Shown here in pieces: positions 44,169 to 53,181 of a stretch of DNA of 64,000 bases. Within the stretch, counting starts at the first letter, position 1; every line of letters starts with the position of its first letter. Position numbers and translations under genes: made by a program. The notes under the pieces were generated by a model. That model was not told the DNA's origin, did no database searches, and saw only the letters and a program-made list of their open reading frames with translations. Source of the DNA: Virgibacillus ndiopensis (GTDB taxonomy: Bacteria > Bacillota > Bacilli > Bacillales > Amphibacillaceae); NCBI RefSeq assembly GCF_900187325.1, contig NZ_FZMZ01000004.1, forward strand, positions 186,001-250,000. Reading direction: 5' to 3'.

Positions 44169-45290
44169 ATGGATGTAGACCAATATCGAAATATTTGGAG
44201 CGCATCATCTGGCATACCATTACTTAATGAAAAGTACAGCTTCTATTATGATGAGACCGGAAACGTTCGCAAGTTTAGACTGACCGATAATGGTGTGAAT
44301 GCTGAAGAAGGCATTGTTAATGACTTTATTCTCGGTGGTGTGCTGTTTAATGGCAATACCCCCCCGTGTAATTTGGACTTATTATACGATGAACTGAAAA
44401 TCAATGCTCCAGAAATCAAGTTTAGAACTTTAGCTGGTAGAGGAACTGATTTCTGGACTGCAATAGGCAAGAAACCAATTCAGCAATTCCTTACATGGTT
44501 AGAAAGCAGTGGCCTCTATGTCCACTATGCTACCTTAAATAATATGTACTACTCCATCGTGGATATTGTAGATTCGTTATTTGTCACTCAGCCACAGTTC
44601 AACTTTGGACCTGAATGGTTACAAGTTCTGAAGGCAAGATGGCATAGATTTGTCGTAGCCCATTTAGATGAAATCTTGACTATATTTTATAGATACGATT
44701 ATCCGAGTTTAGTGAAAGCTGATATTAAGGACTTTTGCTATGAACTTAGCGATTTTATCCAGTCATATGATGATGACGACTTCTATTTAGAAAACTTCCG
44801 GCAGTTACTTAAAGAGAATGGACGTAGAGGAGAACTGTTTTTCATTGAAGATAACACACCAGGTTTATTAGTTGAGGAATACTCAAGTTTAAGAACCGGG
44901 CGGTGCGCATTATATAAAGATTCCATCCATTATTTTGATGAAGAAGCAGAGGCAGAATCGTCATTAGAGGTTATACCTTTCACTATGAATGGCGGGAAAC
45001 TAGACAATTATAAATTCATTGATTCCAAAACAGAACGATTAATTCAAGTTTCTGATGTTTGGGTAGGTCTGCTCGGAAAGTTATTTTTCATTTTAGATGA
45101 ATCAACACCAGACTCAATCAAGAGCATAATGGAATCGCTTACTGAAGAACAGAAAGAATGTGTTCGGATAATAAACTACTTAATCGATAGTGCTGAAAGT
45201 CTTAACAGAGCATTAATTCAGAACGTAAACAGTATTGAGATGGTTCAGCATAGAGGATCTCTGTTAGCATTGATGGATGAGTTGGTATGA
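44169..45290 (+). CDS. DUF3800-like protein
   Basis: 373 residues; ATG with GAGGAGG upstream. The N-terminal SFYYDETGNVRKFRL matches the YxDESGN-type start of DUF3800 proteins, a predicted RNase H-like fold often found in mobile and defence regions. Further acidic residues occur in FIDSKTERLIQVSDVWVGLL, where family members carry a late Asp. No signal peptide. It stands alone between the restriction locus and the IS21 element, so its association with defence is positional only. Confidence 0.65.
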   Translation: MDVDQYRNIWSASSGIPLLNEKYSFYYDETGNVRKFRLTDNGVNAEEGIVNDFILGGVLFNGNTPPCNLDLLYDELKINAPEIKFRTLAGRGTDFWTAIGKKPIQQFLTWLESSGLYVHYATLNNMYYSIVDIVDSLFVTQPQFNFGPEWLQVLKARWHRFVVAHLDEILTIFYRYDYPSLVKADIKDFCYELSDFIQSYDDDDFYLENFRQLLKENGRRGELFFIEDNTPGLLVEEYSSLRTGRCALYKDSIHYFDEEAEAESSLEVIPFTMNGGKLDNYKFIDSKTERLIQVSDVWVGLLGKLFFILDESTPDSIKSIMESLTEEQKECVRIINYLIDSAESLNRALIQNVNSIEMVQHRGSLLALMDELV

Positions 45291-45432
45291 TTACTTGAGA
45301 ATAAATGCAAAAGATCATTTGCCTGAGATGGATTTCTCTCAAGATCCAAAGGACAAAGTGCCTGTCACGCCCCGAAATATGCCGAAAAATCTTGTATTAG
45401 GAAATGTTCCATAACAGATTGTAAGAATAAAA

Positions 45433-45466
45433 AGAGAGAGCGCCATTAAAGAAGGTGCTCTTTCTT
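45433..45466 (+). terminator. Terminator after the DUF3800 gene
   Basis: AGAGAGAGCGCC-type arm (45433-45444) pairs, with G-U pairs, with GGTGCTCTTTCTT (45454-45466). The rest of the gap to the IS21 end at 45676 contains nothing assignable. Confidence 0.55.
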
Positions 45467-45711
45467 GTTATATACATTGATTTTAAAAATATGCTTTACT
45501 TATAAAAGAACATATTAGCTCTCTAACATTTTTTTCTTTTGTTAAAAACCTCAATTTACATCATTAAAACTTTCTATTAAGGCTTAAACATGGATCGAGT
45601 GTTGGTCGCAGACACTTTTGATATAGAGGTGTTTACCCCTATTTCTATTTAAAATATTTATTTAGCAAGAGCACCTGTATTTCGCAAGTGAAAAGTGAAC
45701 CATATCGCAAT

Positions 45712-46479
45712 TTAATTTAGAGCCACTTGATCATTATTATTTCTTATCCATTCTTCTGTTTCTTTCATTCGATAAGATGTACCACTCATGTTTAAAACAT
45801 GGGATTTATGTGTTAACCGATCCGTTAAGGCTGCGGTTAGTACGGGATCATGAAAAATCTCTTGCCACTTTAAAAAGGATAAATTACTAGTAATAATCGT
45901 GGATTTTCTGTCAGCACGTAGCGATAAATGTGAAAATAATAATTCAGCTCCTTCTTTATCAAAAGAAATGTAGCCAAGTTCATCTAAAATGACAAGATCA
46001 TACTTTTCAAACTTTAACTCGAATGACCGTAACGTGCGTTCTGAGCGATGCTCCTTTAATTGATTAATAAAAGAGGGAACTGTTGCGAAAAACACACGAT
46101 ATCCGGCTAAACATGCTTCCATCCCTAATCCAATAGCTAGATGGGATTTTCCCGTTCCGGGAGGGCCTGTTAAAATCACATTTTGACCCTCCTGAATAAA
46201 GGATAATGTCTTTAATTGTGGTAACTTCTGTCTTGCCTGTTCTGGTAATGCTTCTTCTATTAATTCTTCTAATAACTTCTTCTGTGGAAAATTCGCAGCT
46301 CGAATTCGGTTTTGTTTTGCACGAACCATGCGATCTTCTTTTTCCTGTGTTAAGACTTGTAGTAATACATCATAAGCTTGTTTCGGTTGCTTGAATGCAC
46401 TTTGGTCCTGAACCATTTTGCGAATCGTTGGTAATCTTAATTCTTTACATAGTTGAATAAGTTGCGTTTGTGGATCCAT
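45712..46479 (-). CDS. istB: IS21 helper ATPase IstB
   Basis: 255 residues, DnaC/DnaA-like AAA+ ATPase. Walker A GPPGTGKSHLAIGLG, Walker B YDLVILDELGYISFDKEG and the sensor region STIITSNLSFLKWQ. IstB activates the IstA transposase and influences target choice. Its ATG lies 1 nt after the istA stop, with GGAG inside the istA end. Confidence 0.96.
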   Translation of the reverse strand: MDPQTQLIQLCKELRLPTIRKMVQDQSAFKQPKQAYDVLLQVLTQEKEDRMVRAKQNRIRAANFPQKKLLEELIEEALPEQARQKLPQLKTLSFIQEGQNVILTGPPGTGKSHLAIGLGMEACLAGYRVFFATVPSFINQLKEHRSERTLRSFELKFEKYDLVILDELGYISFDKEGAELLFSHLSLRADRKSTIITSNLSFLKWQEIFHDPVLTAALTDRLTHKSHVLNMSGTSYRMKETEEWIRNNNDQVALN

Positions 46480-46480
46480 A

Positions 46481-48013
46481 TTACATTACTCCTTTTTCTG
46501 TCATATAAAATAGTTTTTGATAGGCATGTAAATTAGATTCAGCTTGCTTCGTTATATCATCTTGCGCATCCACCATAGGTTCCTCCTCCGTAAGTTCACA
46601 GATGAATTGGATTCGATCTAGTGAAACATAATCGGATCGCACTTTTTTCAATTGATGGATAGCCTTTAATACGTCCTGAAGGTTATTATTTTCCTTTATA
46701 TAATGGAGTAATGCTATGAATTCTTTCTCTTTTCCGATATAATATAGGTGATAGATATTTTTTATATGAGTTGGTGCCTGTTTCAAACATTGACTTTGGA
46801 TCATGGCACCTTTTTTCTTTTCAAATGTTCGTAAATAGTGATAGATATCCATTTCCCATTGGTGAAGACCCCAATTCCGGGAATGTGTTGCTACGTATTC
46901 TCCATCAATAAATAACCGAATATGCTCTGCTCCTACTTTAGCTCGTATATATTTTCCTACATGTCCCTCTGGGACAGAATAATGATTCTGTTTGAGGACC
47001 ACGGTACTATATTTATCTACGCGGCATTCTATTAGTTCTGCCATATCAAATGGTTGAATGGGTGTTGCTCCGATTACTTCTTTTTCCTTCTTCATTAAGT
47101 CCACATGTTTTAACTTATGTTCATGATGCAATCGTTGATTAAGGCTTTCTAAAACGGTTATTAAGTACTGATTGGCTTCTTTGATATGTTGAAACTTATA
47201 TACGGAGGAAAAAGCTTTTCGTCGAACGAACTCTACACTCCTTTCTACATGTCCTTTTTCATTTCCTTTTCTTATTTCACATAGCCGGATACGAAATTGA
47301 TAATAGTCCGCTAGTTGTTTTATTGGTTCGGTGATGGTCTTTTCATTACCTACAAATGATTTGACGACTGTTCGCATATTATCATATGTAAAAACCTCTG
47401 GAATAAAGCCCAAGTGGTCTACTAATTTGGTATGAACATCCAAAACACATATTTGTGTTTCTGACTCATATAACCTGGCGAACCGATAATTACTATAAGG
47501 CAAGGTGAAAACAGCTAAGGAAAAACTTTTTATTCTCCCTTGTATTTCTAATTTCACTTCCCCCCAATCAAATTCAATCTCTGCACCTGGTTCACAATAC
47601 TTACGAATAAACACTTCCTTCTTCTTCATTATTTCTTTATTCACATAGTTCCTTACTGTGGTATAGCTAATGTTGTACCCTTTATCTAATAAAGCATCAT
47701 GCATATCAATGATTTTCATTTGTTGCTTTGCCATGTAATGTTGTTGTTTCCATTGATTCTCCGCAATATATTGTTGTAATAATTTCTGGATTTCTTTAGT
47801 TAATACTCTCTTTGGGCTAATCCTTGGTTTATAGCTAGGTGCACTTATAATATTTTCAGGTATGGGCAATTTCCGTAGGTCTTGTTGCTTACTCTCCTCA
47901 AATGCTTTGATATATTTTCTCACCGTATTTCTAGAAGCCTTTAATTCTTTCGCAATACTTCGTTGGCTCTCGCCACCTAAATATCTTTTTAATATTTCCT
48001 GTTTCTTGTTCAA
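46481..48013 (-). CDS. istA: IS21 transposase IstA
   Basis: About 510 residues. N-terminal helix-turn-helix (LGGESQRSIAKELKASRNTV), DDE integrase core (EIEFDWGEVKLEIQG, TYDNMRTVVKSFVGN, GNEKGHVERSVEFVRR) and C-terminal Mu-type beta barrel. TTG 48013 is preferred, 8 nt after AGGAG; upstream codons in the same frame lack a proper site. Confidence 0.95.
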   Translation of the reverse strand: MNKKQEILKRYLGGESQRSIAKELKASRNTVRKYIKAFEESKQQDLRKLPIPENIISAPSYKPRISPKRVLTKEIQKLLQQYIAENQWKQQHYMAKQQMKIIDMHDALLDKGYNISYTTVRNYVNKEIMKKKEVFIRKYCEPGAEIEFDWGEVKLEIQGRIKSFSLAVFTLPYSNYRFARLYESETQICVLDVHTKLVDHLGFIPEVFTYDNMRTVVKSFVGNEKTITEPIKQLADYYQFRIRLCEIRKGNEKGHVERSVEFVRRKAFSSVYKFQHIKEANQYLITVLESLNQRLHHEHKLKHVDLMKKEKEVIGATPIQPFDMAELIECRVDKYSTVVLKQNHYSVPEGHVGKYIRAKVGAEHIRLFIDGEYVATHSRNWGLHQWEMDIYHYLRTFEKKKGAMIQSQCLKQAPTHIKNIYHLYYIGKEKEFIALLHYIKENNNLQDVLKAIHQLKKVRSDYVSLDRIQFICELTEEEPMVDAQDDITKQAESNLHAYQKLFYMTEKGVM

Positions 48014-48141
48014 GGTGATCACTCCTAAAATTCCCCCTAATATTTTCATAGAATATTAGGATTATTTTCTATTAGAGTGGCTCTATTTTCAATTAATAAT
48101 GTGGCTCACTTTTAAGTTACCATATACAAGCACCTGATTGT

Positions 48142-48195
48142 GATAGATTTACTGAATAGTATTTGTCTACTACGCAATACTAGGATAAATCTATC
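48142..48195 (-). terminator. Two-step hairpin downstream of the Dnd-like operon
   Basis: Outer arms GATAGATTTA (48142-48151) and TAAATCTATC (48186-48195), inner arms TAGTATT (48157-48163) and AATACTA (48176-48182), 12-nt loop. No T run, so it may be a terminator helper or an RNA-stabilising 3' structure. The rest of 48129-48493 shows nothing else. Confidence 0.45.
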
Positions 48196-48493
48196 GCAGG
48201 AGTAACATTAATTACACAAAATTATTAAGTTGTAAGCGTCTGTAATTTACTGGTAAAAAGTATGGCAATGATGGTAAAATTCATTGGCCGTAATCAAAAA
48301 TTGCTTATATCCGTTGTATTTTGAAAAATTCGCGACGAATACACGTGCTTGCTATATGTCATACAAATGAGGAGGAATCTTCCCGACAACCGTAGAATGT
48401 CGAAAGCTTACCCATTTTCCGATATTTACTTCAGTCTCTAAGTAGATCTTTTGTCATGATGATTACTGCCAAAATGTAGATGCTGTTGTATTA

Positions 48494-48946
48494 TTAAAAT
48501 GGTACTTCTTTAGTATCGAAATAAATATACCCAAGAATATCTATTTCATATTCCGTATAATTTTGATCTAATTTATTGCCATCCCAACAATTACCGAAAA
48601 CTTCTTCGATGAGTATTTCAATACCGCCTTCAGCATATTCCTCTAATCGTCTTTTTGCTTTTCTCCGGAATTCAGAGTCATCAAATTGCTCAATGCTTTT
48701 TCCAATCTCTGGATCTGCTAGGATAATAGAATATGCAGTAGCTCTTTGATTTGAGTTAAGATAGTTTGATCGGAATTCTCTACCTCGATTTTCAATTGGA
48801 GTTTTTCTGTTATTTTTAAATCCGATGCTTGCACAGATACTAAACAAATCCTGATATTTAATATCAAATTTGCTATTAAGATGTATATAGATTTCTTGAT
48901 GTTTTTCACTCGTAAAGAAAAGGATTTGATCCAATAAAAAGTCCAT
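48494..48946 (-). CDS. Dnd-associated protein 4-like protein
   Basis: 150 residues, AGGGGGT before the ATG and 3 bp after the SMC-ATPase gene. The pattern DLFSICASIGFKNNRKTPIE, RATAYSIILADPEIGKSIEQ and RRLEEYAEGGIEILIEEVFG agrees with my memory of the small DNA-phosphorothioation-associated protein 4 family (conserved EEYANGG-type core). Function in that family is not established; probably a DNA-binding or specificity partner of the ATPase. Last gene of the five-gene operon. Confidence 0.65.
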   Translation of the reverse strand: MDFLLDQILFFTSEKHQEIYIHLNSKFDIKYQDLFSICASIGFKNNRKTPIENRGREFRSNYLNSNQRATAYSIILADPEIGKSIEQFDDSEFRRKAKRRLEEYAEGGIEILIEEVFGNCWDGNKLDQNYTEYEIDILGYIYFDTKEVPF

Positions 48947-48949
48947 GAT

Positions 48950-50977
48950 TTACCCCCTAGTCGCCATAGAATCCTGAAGGTCCAGTTCAACGATTTCAGA
49001 ATATCCATTTTTAATTTGGTCCAATTTATACCATTTGCCTAATTTTCCTGTCGCTTTGAATTGCATTTCTTCTGTTCTGGATAATTCCGTATCCGTCAAT
49101 AGAAGAATCCACTGGGAAGATAGTTGTGGGATGTTTTCAATTAATTGATCCCTGTTTGTTCCACTAATTCTACCAAATGGCGTATCCATAAACAGTGGGA
49201 AAGAGATATCTGCGTAATCCCCAGCGGCAACCTTTGCCAAAGCAGTAATAAATGATAATGCTACCACTTGTCTTTGACCTTGGGAAATATCCTGCGTAAT
49301 ATTTACTTGATCCCAGCCAATGATTTCAATTTCATATTTTTCATTAATATCAATTTTGCTGATAAGGTCTTTATCCTTACTATCAATTAAGATTTTAAAA
49401 ATAGCTGTAGCTTCCTCCATCAATTTATGACGCATATTATCACTATACTCGATAAAGACCTTTTCAAATTCGTTCTTTAAATCTTCAATATATTGAAGAA
49501 CCTTAGCATCTACTTTTAAGCTTTCATTTTGGCGTAGTAGACGACTAAATTCCTTTTCTTTCGCTTTCTTTTTATTTTCTATTTCACTGATTTGGTCTTT
49601 CATCTTAGCAATATCAAGTTTAAAATTCTCTAAGTCTTGTTTCTTTTGTTTTAAAGTTGATTCCAAATAACTTAGATTTTCTTGTTCTTGTGCCTTGTCA
49701 GCAATGTCTGCCTGGAATGCTTCAAGCTGTCGATCTACTGCAGCAATATTATTTTTAATTCCTCTGAATTCCTTTAAATTCGTATCAATGGTATGAATAA
49801 TTTCTTCCTCACTAATCTGAAAGTCATGTACCATGGAAGTAATTAAAGAAATAAGAGGAGTTAAGTTAGAGCGCTTGAAATTATCCTTTAAAAATTCCAC
49901 ATTTCTTAAATGGTCTGGATTTTTCCTAAGGTCTGTCCCACAACAAGCACAGATCAAATCATTCAATGATTTTTCAATCACTTCAATTGGAATCAAATCT
50001 TTTTGATCGACAAGCACCTGATCGAGATAGTTTTTTACAGAATAATAGGTATCCTTCAAGATCAGGTTTGAACCATTGGCTATTAGAACATTTTTCATTT
50101 CATCTTTCTTTGCTTTTAATAATCTTTGCTCGTACGTTTTCTTTTCTTGTGTTTCTTTATATCTTTCCTGGATTTTCTTCACATCTTCATTTTCCGAAAG
50201 TTTTGTTTCAATTTCGGTAATTTCCTGTGTACCTGCCTGAATATTGGAATCCTTCACGGCGATTTTCTCTTCCAAATCTGTAATTTTGTTGGATAAGTTC
50301 TCAATTTCATTTTGCTTTTGATTTAAATCCAGGCTTTTCGAATCCTGCAAAAGCCTGCGCTTTTCCGAAGAATGAAGCTTATTTAACAGGTTGATTGATG
50401 ATTCCAGTTTGTCAATGTGCAATAATTTAACAATACCATTTTTTACTTCTTCTTTTACGCTCTTATCTGTTTTTGCTAGTGTTTCAATTTTTTCTGCGTC
50501 AAATAAGAAAAAGTCTTTTATGCTTTCGTGAAGAATGTCATTGATGATGCGTTGGACTTCTACTTCGTCAGTAATTGAATCAGGACTGAAATTGCCAGTT
50601 TCATCGGTAATGAAGAATTCCACATTGCTCATGCGTTCTTTAATGTTGTTTCCAACCATTACTCCTATAATCCTTCGATGTAATTCATATGTTTTTCCTT
50701 TGGATTCAAATTGAAGACAGACTTCCGTTTCTACAGGCATATTTTTTGATTCTTCCAAAGCGATAAAGTTAACTAGATGCAATTCTTCCTTGGGATTATC
50801 CTGTTCTATATGGATGTTTCCGTATAAACCAAACATAAGTGCTCGGAATATACCTGTTTTCCCTTTTCCGTTTTCTCCAAATATGATCGTAATATTTTGG
50901 TCTCCTGACGCAAATTCAATTACTTGTTCGCCATAGAATTGTCTAAAGTTTTTCATTGATATTTTTTTTAATTTCAT
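48950..50977 (-). CDS. DndD-like SMC/Rad50-type ATPase
   Basis: 675 residues. Walker A GENGKGKT (34-41), coiled coils about 200-300 and 400-510 around a CACC zinc-hook motif (343-346), ABC signature SQGQRQVVALS (565-575), Walker B FPLFMDTPFG (593-602). This is the DndD architecture: a nick- or end-sensing ATPase tied to DNA sulfur modification in classical Dnd loci. Its ATG overlaps the stop of the 57-codon gene (ATGA). No DndB, DndC or DndE gene accompanies it here, so it more likely serves in restriction than in modification (inference). Confidence 0.85.
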   Translation of the reverse strand: MKLKKISMKNFRQFYGEQVIEFASGDQNITIIFGENGKGKTGIFRALMFGLYGNIHIEQDNPKEELHLVNFIALEESKNMPVETEVCLQFESKGKTYELHRRIIGVMVGNNIKERMSNVEFFITDETGNFSPDSITDEVEVQRIINDILHESIKDFFLFDAEKIETLAKTDKSVKEEVKNGIVKLLHIDKLESSINLLNKLHSSEKRRLLQDSKSLDLNQKQNEIENLSNKITDLEEKIAVKDSNIQAGTQEITEIETKLSENEDVKKIQERYKETQEKKTYEQRLLKAKKDEMKNVLIANGSNLILKDTYYSVKNYLDQVLVDQKDLIPIEVIEKSLNDLICACCGTDLRKNPDHLRNVEFLKDNFKRSNLTPLISLITSMVHDFQISEEEIIHTIDTNLKEFRGIKNNIAAVDRQLEAFQADIADKAQEQENLSYLESTLKQKKQDLENFKLDIAKMKDQISEIENKKKAKEKEFSRLLRQNESLKVDAKVLQYIEDLKNEFEKVFIEYSDNMRHKLMEEATAIFKILIDSKDKDLISKIDINEKYEIEIIGWDQVNITQDISQGQRQVVALSFITALAKVAAGDYADISFPLFMDTPFGRISGTNRDQLIENIPQLSSQWILLLTDTELSRTEEMQFKATGKLGKWYKLDQIKNGYSEIVELDLQDSMATRG

Positions 50978-51147
50978 TTATTTAAGTCCTCCAACACTAT
51001 TTCTCTTATTTCCTGCCTTATGCGATCTTCAATCTGTGTATTGGATAGATTTCCACCTTCAATATCTTTTATGAGCAGTTTAGCTAACCTAGAAAGATGT
51101 TCAGGAAATTCATTAATTTTTTGGTCTAATTCCTTCGTTGTTTTCAT
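50974..51147 (-). CDS. 57-residue protein in the Dnd-like operon
   Basis: ATG 51147 has GGAGG 6 nt upstream; the gene starts within the last 35 bp of the helicase gene and its TGA overlaps the ATG of the SMC-ATPase gene. The product is charged and helical (LSRLAKLLIKDIEGGNLSNT, RIRQEIREIVLEDL), without membrane span. Both overlaps and the good ribosome site argue that it is real. I know no family; a small structural partner or regulator of the ATPase is possible. Confidence 0.7.
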   Translation of the reverse strand: MKTTKELDQKINEFPEHLSRLAKLLIKDIEGGNLSNTQIEDRIRQEIREIVLEDLNK

Positions 51148-53173
51148 AGTTATCCTCCATTTGCTGGAATTCTTTGTATACTTCCCATGGTAATTTGTCC
51201 ATTAAATATTCTAGATGATAAGGTTCTAGATATTTACCAATTTCTTGTCGTGCATTATAGTTATTAATCGCAAATCGTGAAAACTCGGAAAAACGGGGGA
51301 GTTCTTTCGATGCGATGGATTTATACATTTGATCATTGGCCAGGCTTGGTAGAACGATAAAGTCATAGATTCTTGCAATATTTTTATTTGGATGGGATCT
51401 TAAAATTCTACCTCTTCTCTGCACAAATTCTCTAGGGTTCGAAGTACTTGCAAGAAAGTATGCTTCTTTTGTGCTTGGTACATCGACTCCTTCATCTAAA
51501 CATTTAATGGCTACTAAGATTTGAATAGTGCCTCGATCAAAGGCTTCTAATATTTTCATCCGCTCATCCAGCTGGACCTCAGAGTCGAACCGGTGTACAC
51601 GATAACCTAAATCAGCAAAGTTTTTCGTTATGATTTCTATTTCTCCTGGTGCACAGTACACTAATGCATGGGATACATTTTCCCGCTCTTTTTCTTCAAA
51701 TATAGAAAAAAGCAATTCTTTCTTGTTTTCCGCTTTGCTGATAATTAAGCTTCTTTTCCGATTGACTTCACTTATTTCATCTTTATTTGCTTTTTCATCA
51801 CCATATAAATGAATTAACCGTTTCGTGAGCTGTTCATAGCGATGCAGCTCATCATCATTAAATTCTGCATGTATCGGATGATAACTGTATTCTGTAAGAG
51901 CCCCATTTTGAATAGCTGTTTTCATATCATACTCATACACAGCAGGTCCAAAGAAAGATTCAATGTATTCTGTTCCAGCATCATCCCACCAACGCTGTGG
52001 CGTAGCGGAAAGACCTACTTTTGCTTCCATATTTCCTAATTTATTTTTACGAAGACTTTTGACTCCAAAATAATGGCACTCATCGGCAATTAAAAAAGAT
52101 TCTCTCCTAATTTTAGATATTAGATCATTAAATTCAACAGAAGCTGCTGAGCGATACGTCGTTATTGCCACATGCTGATCTATAACTCCTAAATTAAAAT
52201 CTCGAACATCGGTCTGTAACTGATTAGTCCATGATTTCTTGGAACCAAAGCATTTTGTAATATGTTCAAATCCCATCATTTCACAGTTTTCAATCCATTG
52301 TTCTACTAAATGGGTAAAAGGAACCAGTATGACTAAGAAGATTCGCCCTCGTTCTTTTAGAAATGCCTTTGAAATAAGAAGGCTGGTAATAGTTTTTCCC
52401 GTACCAGTTGCCATCTCTAATATACCGTGCCAATTGTTATTTTTTACTGCCATAATGGCTTCTTCCTGGTATGGCCTTGGTTTAATTTGATTCGATTTTG
52501 ATGACATTGGCTCAGACCCTTTTCTATAACTTGATAATTTTTCTTTAATAATATTAGGAATCTCAATGACGGAAAGACCGGGAGTGGAATCATTCCAAAG
52601 ACCCTCAAAGTCTTGTTGCATGTCAATGATTCGTTCCATGTCATGCTGTTTAAAAAAGACATCTATCTTTTCAAAATTATCCCGGATTCCACCTGCCGTT
52701 TCGTTAGAGGAACCAGAGAAAGCAACGCGATTTCCTTTTTCATCATAGAAAATACCAAATTTCTCATGATAAATACTATTATTTTTCGTAAAGGCAATCT
52801 TAATTTCCAATTTACCTTTATAAATTAACCAAGCGAGGGTGTTAAACGCATCTTCTTGAATCATTTTACTGCTCATTTCCAATTCTCTTAACATGGACTC
52901 GATAATGACATCATCTTTTGCTTTATAGCCAAATTCGATCGCTTCGACATCCTCTTTCTTTAAATGTGGATTGGCAATAATTCTAATGGCCCCATTTTTT
53001 CCCAAAAAGTATTCAAGTCCATCTGCAAGGATACTTAAACTGTTACTTGTGAAATAGCCGACGGCACGATCGTATTTTACTGCTTCCCGTAAGCATTTTT
53101 GATAAAAGTCCATATGGATTTTGTCATGAGAAGACCGGTATTTATATTTTAAGTCTAAATCCTGTAATGACAT
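51113..53173 (-). CDS. PLD-nuclease domain fused to SF2 DEAD/DEAH helicase (Dnd-type restriction enzyme)
   Basis: 686 residues. N-terminal phospholipase D-like nuclease domain, about 20-190 (IYHEKFGIFYD with HxK at 136-138, then FSGSSNE). SF2 helicase from about 230: Walker A MATGTGKT (254-261), DECH (364-367), GLSATP, and C-terminal motif VI FVQRRGRILR. I recall this arrangement in the DNA phosphorothioation system restriction enzyme family. ATG 53173 is favoured (AGGTGA upstream). It starts 8 bp after the large sigma-4-like gene and should cut or unwind invading DNA. Confidence 0.82.
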   Translation of the reverse strand: MSLQDLDLKYKYRSSHDKIHMDFYQKCLREAVKYDRAVGYFTSNSLSILADGLEYFLGKNGAIRIIANPHLKKEDVEAIEFGYKAKDDVIIESMLRELEMSSKMIQEDAFNTLAWLIYKGKLEIKIAFTKNNSIYHEKFGIFYDEKGNRVAFSGSSNETAGGIRDNFEKIDVFFKQHDMERIIDMQQDFEGLWNDSTPGLSVIEIPNIIKEKLSSYRKGSEPMSSKSNQIKPRPYQEEAIMAVKNNNWHGILEMATGTGKTITSLLISKAFLKERGRIFLVILVPFTHLVEQWIENCEMMGFEHITKCFGSKKSWTNQLQTDVRDFNLGVIDQHVAITTYRSAASVEFNDLISKIRRESFLIADECHYFGVKSLRKNKLGNMEAKVGLSATPQRWWDDAGTEYIESFFGPAVYEYDMKTAIQNGALTEYSYHPIHAEFNDDELHRYEQLTKRLIHLYGDEKANKDEISEVNRKRSLIISKAENKKELLFSIFEEKERENVSHALVYCAPGEIEIITKNFADLGYRVHRFDSEVQLDERMKILEAFDRGTIQILVAIKCLDEGVDVPSTKEAYFLASTSNPREFVQRRGRILRSHPNKNIARIYDFIVLPSLANDQMYKSIASKELPRFSEFSRFAINNYNARQEIGKYLEPYHLEYLMDKLPWEVYKEFQQMEDNYENNEGIRPKN

Positions 53174-53181
53174 CACTTCAC

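Larger units (their letters stand above)
45676..48128 (-). mobile_element. Complete IS21-family insertion sequence
   Basis: 2453 bp. Ends are inverted repeats beginning TGTAT at 45676 and, read inwards from the other end, TGTAT at 48128. Both ends hold a shared AAAAGTGA(A/G)CCA block and a TAGAGCCAC block, the multiple terminal repeats usual for IS21. A 6-bp direct repeat AGCACC flanks it (45670-45675 and 48129-48134). Both transposition genes are open, so the element appears intact and recently inserted. It separates the restriction-modification side of the island from the Dnd-like operon. Confidence 0.93.

Noticed and set aside
48494-51000. Complete Dnd phosphorothioation modification system
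   Set aside because: Only a DndD-like ATPase and associated restriction-type proteins are present; no DndA, DndB, DndC or DndE gene can be found in the window.
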